From Clostridiales bacterium (GTDB taxonomy: Bacteria > Bacillota > Clostridia > Christensenellales > CAG-138), in NCBI GenBank assembly GCA_003486785.1, contig DNFZ01000077.1:2750-12113 (forward strand): a stretch of 9,364 nt of DNA, read 5' to 3'. The notes under the pieces were generated by a model, which was given only the letters and a program-made list of their open reading frames with translations, made no database searches and was not told the DNA's origin. Positions 6,445 through 9,364 of this stretch are shown here, in pieces; positions within the stretch are counted from its first letter, which is position 1; every line of letters begins with the position of its first letter. A program made the translations under genes and the position numbers.

Positions 6445-7070
6445 TGCATCGGAAAAAGCTGATCGTTCGGCAGCTCCAGCGTTTCCAAAAACCGCTCTTC
6501 AAATGTGTGATACTTTACGGGGATGCCCGTGCTGTTTGACAATGCCTCGATCAGCTCCGCGCCGCGGCGTATATCATGCGTGGTAGTTTGATCGCCAAGA
6601 TGGGTGTTGTTCACGAGTCCCGTGACAAGCAGCCGCGAACTGTACTCGATTTGCCGCAGATATACCTCAGCTTTGTGCGGGGTGCCTGTTTCCGGGCGGT
6701 TGAAGTTTACCACGCATAGTAGCTCGTACTCGATGGTTTGAATCTTCTGCGAAAATCGGCCGAGTACCTGCGCGCCTGCCGCATCCCCGCCTACATCCAT
6801 GATGCCGCAAACGCCGCGCTCCAGCAGCGCATAGACTTCCGGATTGATGGCGGGCAGATCCGAATCCGCGCCTTTGGACGCGATCAGTCGAATACCCCTC
6901 TTTGTCAACTCCGCTCTGCGCTCACGCGAGCAGAAATAGGGGTTCACGATGTCGAGATCCGCCAGCGACACCAGGCTTCCCGCCTGCGCGAGGCGAAAGG
7001 CAAGGTTTACAGCAAACTCCGTCTTTCCGCTGCCATAGTGGCCTGTGACGATAATCAAATGATTGCGCAT
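6414..7070 (-). CDS. P-loop ATPase (MinD/CooC-like fold) of unknown role in the Vor operon
   Basis: 218-residue cytoplasmic protein with a P-loop at residues 10-17 (GHYGSGKT) in a SIMIBI/MinD-like context: the following helix is EFAVNLAFRLAQAG, and LADLDIVNPYF (36-46) resembles the switch I region with its aspartates. A Walker B-like GIMDVGGD lies at 89-96. VNFNRPETGTP (about 125-135) resembles a nucleotide-base contact loop. The classic deviant Walker A lysine (KGGxGKT) is absent because residue 11 is His. There is no CxxC metal-binding pair and no membrane segment. It starts 34 bases after the buk stop, with only a weak purine-rich GAGAGA element upstream, and is followed by the duplicated tail and vorD. 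Operon position suggests a service role for the iron-sulfur/TPP enzyme or the acid kinase step, but its actual function is unknown. Confidence 0.8.
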   Translation of the reverse strand: MRNHLIIVTGHYGSGKTEFAVNLAFRLAQAGSLVSLADLDIVNPYFCSRERRAELTKRGIRLIASKGADSDLPAINPEVYALLERGVCGIMDVGGDAAGAQVLGRFSQKIQTIEYELLCVVNFNRPETGTPHKAEVYLRQIEYSSRLLVTGLVNNTHLGDQTTTHDIRRGAELIEALSNSTGIPVKYHTFEERFLETLELPNDQLFPMQLYMKKPWEL

Positions 7071-7104
7071 GCTCTATCTCTCTGCCGCATCGTGCTTTGT
7101 CCGA

Positions 7105-8172
7105 TCAATACTCCAGCGCTTGCTCCTGCCCCGATAATACGCGCATCGCTGCCTCGCAAAGCGCGCGCTGCTCGTCCTCGCCGGGCATGATCACGATCTC
7201 GGCGATAAACTTCGTTCGCTCGATGATCCAGTCCGTAAACATCAAATCGTGCGCAAATCCGCCGGTGAGGATGATCGCCTGCACATCGCCTTTGAGTGCG
7301 GCGGCGCATGCGCCGATCTCTTTTGCGGTCTGATATGCCATGCCTTCATAGACAAGGCGCGCCTTCCCGTCCCCGCTCCGCGCCCTGCGGCTGATCTCTT
7401 TTCCATCGTCCGTTCCAAGATATCCCATCAGCCCGCCGGTCGTGTTGAGCTTTCTGAGCAGCGATGCAGCGGAAAGCTGCTCTTGTTCCATCAAACGCAG
7501 GGTGGCGTTTGTCGGCAGTCCACCGCAGCGTTGCGCGCTATAAGGGCCGTCTCCGCCGAGCCCGTCGTTGACGTCGATCACGCGACCTTTCTCATGCGCG
7601 CCAACGGTTGCGCCGCCGCCTATGTGCGCGACGATGAGATTCACCTCGTCATATCGAAGCCCGCGCTCGAAGCAGTATCTGTGCGCCTTTGCCTTCTGAT
7701 TCAGCGCGTGAAACACAGATGCCCGGCTGATATCCGGATGGCCGGAAAGCCGGGCAAGGTTGCACAGCTCGTCTGTGACAACCGGGTCTGCAATATATGC
7801 CGGGATGCCGTATGTCTTCCCGATCGAGCTTGCAAGCATCGCCCCCATGTTGGACGCATGCTCGCCGAACTTGCTGCTTGAAAGATCCGTGAGCATGCGC
7901 GCGTTGACCGCATACACGCCGCCCGGTACGGGGCGCAGCATTCCGCCGCGGCCAATGACGGCATCCAGCGATTGCATCTCAATGCCATGCGCTGCAAGCA
8001 CTGTAAGAATCGTATCCATGCGAAACGCCAGCGCGCCCGCGGGGTTCACGCTGTAAATGATCGCGCTGCCGTTGTGCTCGATGGTTTCGTCAAACAGCGG
8101 CGTCCCGCGCTCATAAACGGCGAGCTTCGTCGTGGAGGAGCCTGGATTGATTGCGAGGATTCGTAGATTCAT
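7105..8172 (-). CDS. buk: Butyrate kinase / branched-chain fatty acid kinase
   Basis: 355 residues, the normal length for the butyrate kinase branch of the acetate/sugar kinase/Hsp70 superfamily. It catalyses acyl-phosphate + ADP = acid + ATP (butyrate, isobutyrate and similar). The N-terminal phosphate loop is NPGSSTTK at residues 9-16. VIGRGGMLRPVPGGVY is the family's signature after the first subdomain. VAHIGGGATVGAHEKG followed by VIDVNDGLGGDGPYSAQR is the central active-site block, and ILTGGFAHD is the adenosine-motif glycine loop. The ATG has AGGAAAGGA upstream at a slightly long spacing. It is the first gene of the operon and has a recognisable promoter. Linkage to Vor genes points to branched-chain 2-oxoacid fermentation. 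No phosphotransbutyrylase (ptb), its usual partner, is encoded in this window. Confidence 0.94.
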   Translation of the reverse strand: MNLRILAINPGSSTTKLAVYERGTPLFDETIEHNGSAIIYSVNPAGALAFRMDTILTVLAAHGIEMQSLDAVIGRGGMLRPVPGGVYAVNARMLTDLSSSKFGEHASNMGAMLASSIGKTYGIPAYIADPVVTDELCNLARLSGHPDISRASVFHALNQKAKAHRYCFERGLRYDEVNLIVAHIGGGATVGAHEKGRVIDVNDGLGGDGPYSAQRCGGLPTNATLRLMEQEQLSAASLLRKLNTTGGLMGYLGTDDGKEISRRARSGDGKARLVYEGMAYQTAKEIGACAAALKGDVQAIILTGGFAHDLMFTDWIIERTKFIAEIVIMPGEDEQRALCEAAMRVLSGQEQALEY

Positions 8173-8257
8173 CCCTGCCTGTGTCCTTTCCTGACCGGAG
8201 TTTTGGTTAGGCTTAAGAGATATGCATGCCCTGTAAAAAACGCAATACGAAAGCTTG

Positions 8258-8289
8258 TGTCGTAGGATGTATAATCATCTGATACGACA
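8258..8289. repeat. Second inverted repeat, TGTCGTA/TACGACA
   Basis: TGTCGTA (8258-8264) and TACGACA (8283-8289) are exact inverted copies, 18 bases apart, with arm centres 25 bases apart. The right arm overlaps the left arm of the TATGATGT inverted repeat and spans the predicted buk transcription start. An inner GATG/CATC pairing is also possible. There is no T-run, so it does not look like a terminator. It may be a second protein site or incidental. Confidence 0.35.
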
Positions 8290-8318
8290 TCATACTACTA
8301 AATCGGTCATATGATGTC
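8286..8318. promoter_or_regulatory. Candidate operator: 9-bp inverted repeat over the buk promoter
   Basis: GACATCATA (8286-8294) and TATGATGTC (8310-8318) are exact inverted copies separated by 15 bases, with arm centres 24 bases apart. Seen from the minus-strand promoter, one arm covers most of the -35 and the other overlaps the -10 and runs toward the start point. This is the geometry expected of a repressor site. The divergently encoded GntR-type protein is the obvious candidate ligand. No match to the classic FadR box was recognised. Confidence 0.5.
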
Positions 8319-8320
8319 AA
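8292..8320 (-). promoter_or_regulatory. Promoter of the buk-ATPase-vorDBAC operon
   Basis: On the minus strand a perfect -35 TTGACA (8320-8315), a 17-base spacer and TAGTAT (8297-8292, four of six consensus -10 positions) form a sigma-A-type promoter. Transcription would start near 8285, leaving a leader of roughly 110 bases before buk. No attenuator-like hairpin with a T-run was found in that leader. Both elements are overlapped by arms of the 9-bp inverted repeat described separately. Confidence 0.65.
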
Positions 8321-8334
8321 GCCAAAACGGGCGC

Positions 8335-8371
8335 TTGAACTTGTAAGACGAAAATATATGATGTATGATGT
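8335..8371 (+). promoter_or_regulatory. Promoter region of the GntR regulator gene with tandem TATGATGT copies
   Basis: TTGAAC (8335-8340), a 16-base spacer and TATGAT (8357-8362) form one candidate promoter. TTGTAA (8341-8346), a 17-base spacer and TATGAT (8364-8369) form a second, shifted by seven. The two -10 elements are the first six bases of two directly abutting copies of TATGATGT (8357-8364 and 8364-8371), the same octamer found in the buk operator arms. Autoregulation is therefore plausible. Which promoter is used cannot be told. Confidence 0.5.
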
Positions 8372-8456
8372 TTGCAAATCATTTTGCGCGGCAATCGGTT
8401 CTCCTATTTTGCGATACATCGATTCCAAACATCATCAAAAAGAGAAGGTGTTTTTT

Positions 8457-9143
8457 ATGTCCGGCGACAACAGAAGCCTCTCGGAGCGCACGGCAACCGA
8501 GCTGTATAACATGATCGTGCTGCAAAAGAAGTTTTCGGCAGGCGAAAAGCTGCCCAACGAAACCGAGCTTGCCCAAAGCCTCGGCGTGAGCCGCACAACA
8601 CTGCGCGAGGCGGTGCACTATCTCATCGCGCAGGGTATATTGAGCGTTCAGCGCGGGCGCGGCACGTTTATCAGCGAGGACATGTCCATGTTTCATAAGT
8701 ACGACATGGGTGCGCTGAGCCACGCGCGGCTCGCGGACATGTATGAAATCCGCCTGATGTTTGAGCCGCAATGCATGATGCTCGCCTGCTTTCGCGCGAC
8801 CGAAGATGAGCTGGAAGGCATTTTCGAGCAGGCAAAGCTCGTGGAGGAGCTGGTGCGCACAGACGGGAACTGGCCGGACGAGGACCAGCGCTTTCACGAA
8901 ATGATCGCCGCGGCTTCGCACAACGAGTTCATCATCCGCATGTTCCCCATCATCAACGCCGCGGTCAACGAAGCCATGGAGATGACCGACAACATTGAAG
9001 ATTTGAAGAACATCGTCATCTACGACCACCGCGACATGGTCAGTTTCCTTCGCCTGCGCGATGGCGCGGGGGCAAAGAGCGCCATGAGCATCCATATCCG
9101 CCACGTGATCAACACCCTTGGGCTAAATACCGGAGAACTATAG
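8457..9143 (+). CDS. GntR-family (FadR/FCD) transcriptional regulator
   Basis: 228 residues. Residues about 8-73 are the GntR winged helix: KLPNETELAQSLGVSRTTLR (31-50) is the helix-turn-helix and VQRGRGTFI (64-72) the wing. Residues about 90-220 form the all-helical FCD ligand domain, with YEIRLMFEP (96-104). The metal-binding set is Asp143 and His147 (DEDQRFHEM), His191 and His213, complete as in the metal-dependent subclass that senses small organic acids. The frame is open from 8358, but ATG at 8457 is preferred: AGAAGGTG lies just upstream, translation from it begins directly before the winged helix, and the extra stretch overlaps the promoter. It is transcribed away from buk and probably controls that operon and itself. 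The effector, perhaps a branched-chain acid or 2-oxoacid, is a guess. Confidence 0.93.
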   Translation: MSGDNRSLSERTATELYNMIVLQKKFSAGEKLPNETELAQSLGVSRTTLREAVHYLIAQGILSVQRGRGTFISEDMSMFHKYDMGALSHARLADMYEIRLMFEPQCMMLACFRATEDELEGIFEQAKLVEELVRTDGNWPDEDQRFHEMIAAASHNEFIIRMFPIINAAVNEAMEMTDNIEDLKNIVIYDHRDMVSFLRLRDGAGAKSAMSIHIRHVINTLGLNTGEL

Positions 9144-9175
9144 TCGGTATCTATTCTACTGCGAATAGCAAGCAG

Positions 9176-9211
9176 AACCGCCGCCTGCACCACGCAGGCA
9201 GCGGTTTTTTT
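9176..9211 (+). terminator. Intrinsic terminator of the GntR regulator gene
   Basis: AACCGC (9176-9181) pairs with GCGGTT (9201-9206) and GCCTGC (9183-9188) with GCAGGC (9194-9199). One C.A mismatch interrupts the stem, the loop is five bases, and the stem runs into seven T's (9205-9211). It lies about 30 bases after the stop codon. Confidence 0.9.
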
Positions 9212-9364
9212 CGCGTTTTGTTACAATGCAACGAATCCATCGTCATATTCCAAGCGCTTTCGTATCCGTCCGAGACAGTCGTGATTTGACTGATTGTTTT
9301 TACCACGCAGGGTATATTTTTCCGCATAAGATTTACCAGCATTTCAAACAGCAAATTTTGTGTG
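9212..9364. other. AT-rich tail with no supportable gene
   Basis: This stretch is clearly poorer in GC than the genes to its left. A minus-strand frame is open from the window edge down to 9151, but it runs straight through the terminator hairpin, has only a TTG start and resembles no known family. Nothing else was recognised; a gene beyond the right edge may own its regulatory region here. Confidence 0.4.

Noticed and set aside
8173..8284. Possible riboswitch or attenuator in the buk leader
   Set aside because: The leader of about 110 bases has no stable hairpin followed by T's and no recognised riboswitch core.
9151..9354. Minus-strand open frame at the right edge (67 codons)
   Set aside because: It reads through the strong terminator hairpin at 9176-9211 and has only a TTG start, no clear ribosome site and no recognisable similarity. 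A truncated gene entering from the right is possible but unsupported.

Overview
The window looks like chromosomal DNA from an anaerobic, fairly GC-rich Clostridia-type Firmicute. The evidence is a B12-dependent (class II) ribonucleotide reductase, an oxygen-sensitive ferredoxin-dependent 2-oxoacid oxidoreductase, a butyrate-kinase-family enzyme, strong AGGAGG-type ribosome binding sites and sigma-A-like promoters. The exact genus cannot be read from the sequence. No tRNA, rRNA, CRISPR array, insertion sequence or phage gene was seen.

Left part, plus strand (1-3559): the 3' end of nrdJ (reduces ribonucleotides for DNA synthesis) enters from the left edge. It is followed by a divergent MGDG-synthase/GT28-like glycosyltransferase whose sugar-nucleotide motifs are worn down. 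Next, behind its own extended -10 promoter, comes a single-pass membrane-anchored protein of unknown function. A two-way hairpin terminator at 3609-3633 separates this block from the convergent operon.

Middle part, minus strand (8172 down to 3695): one operon reads butyrate/branched-chain acid kinase (buk), a P-loop ATPase, an 8-Cys ferredoxin subunit, then the alpha, beta (TPP) and gamma subunits of a four-subunit 2-oxoacid:ferredoxin oxidoreductase, most likely the 2-oxoisovalerate type (VorDBAC). The expected logic is 2-oxoacid + CoA + oxidised ferredoxin -> acyl-CoA + CO2 + reduced ferredoxin. Acyl-CoA then becomes acyl-phosphate through a phosphotransacylase not encoded here, and Buk makes free acid + ATP. 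This is a fermentative route for branched-chain amino acid carbon skeletons. The ATPase has no assigned role. A 61-bp imperfect tandem duplication copies its last codons into the gap before the ferredoxin gene.

Right part (8173-9364): a divergent GntR/FadR-type (FCD) regulator is transcribed away from buk. The 284-bp intergenic region holds a consensus-like minus-strand promoter whose -35 and -10 are each covered by one arm of a 9-bp inverted repeat built on TATGATGT. Two further tandem copies of that octamer sit on the regulator's own probable -10. This is a good candidate operator set for autoregulated control of the operon. A strong terminator follows the regulator, and the last ~150 bases are AT-rich with no supportable gene.
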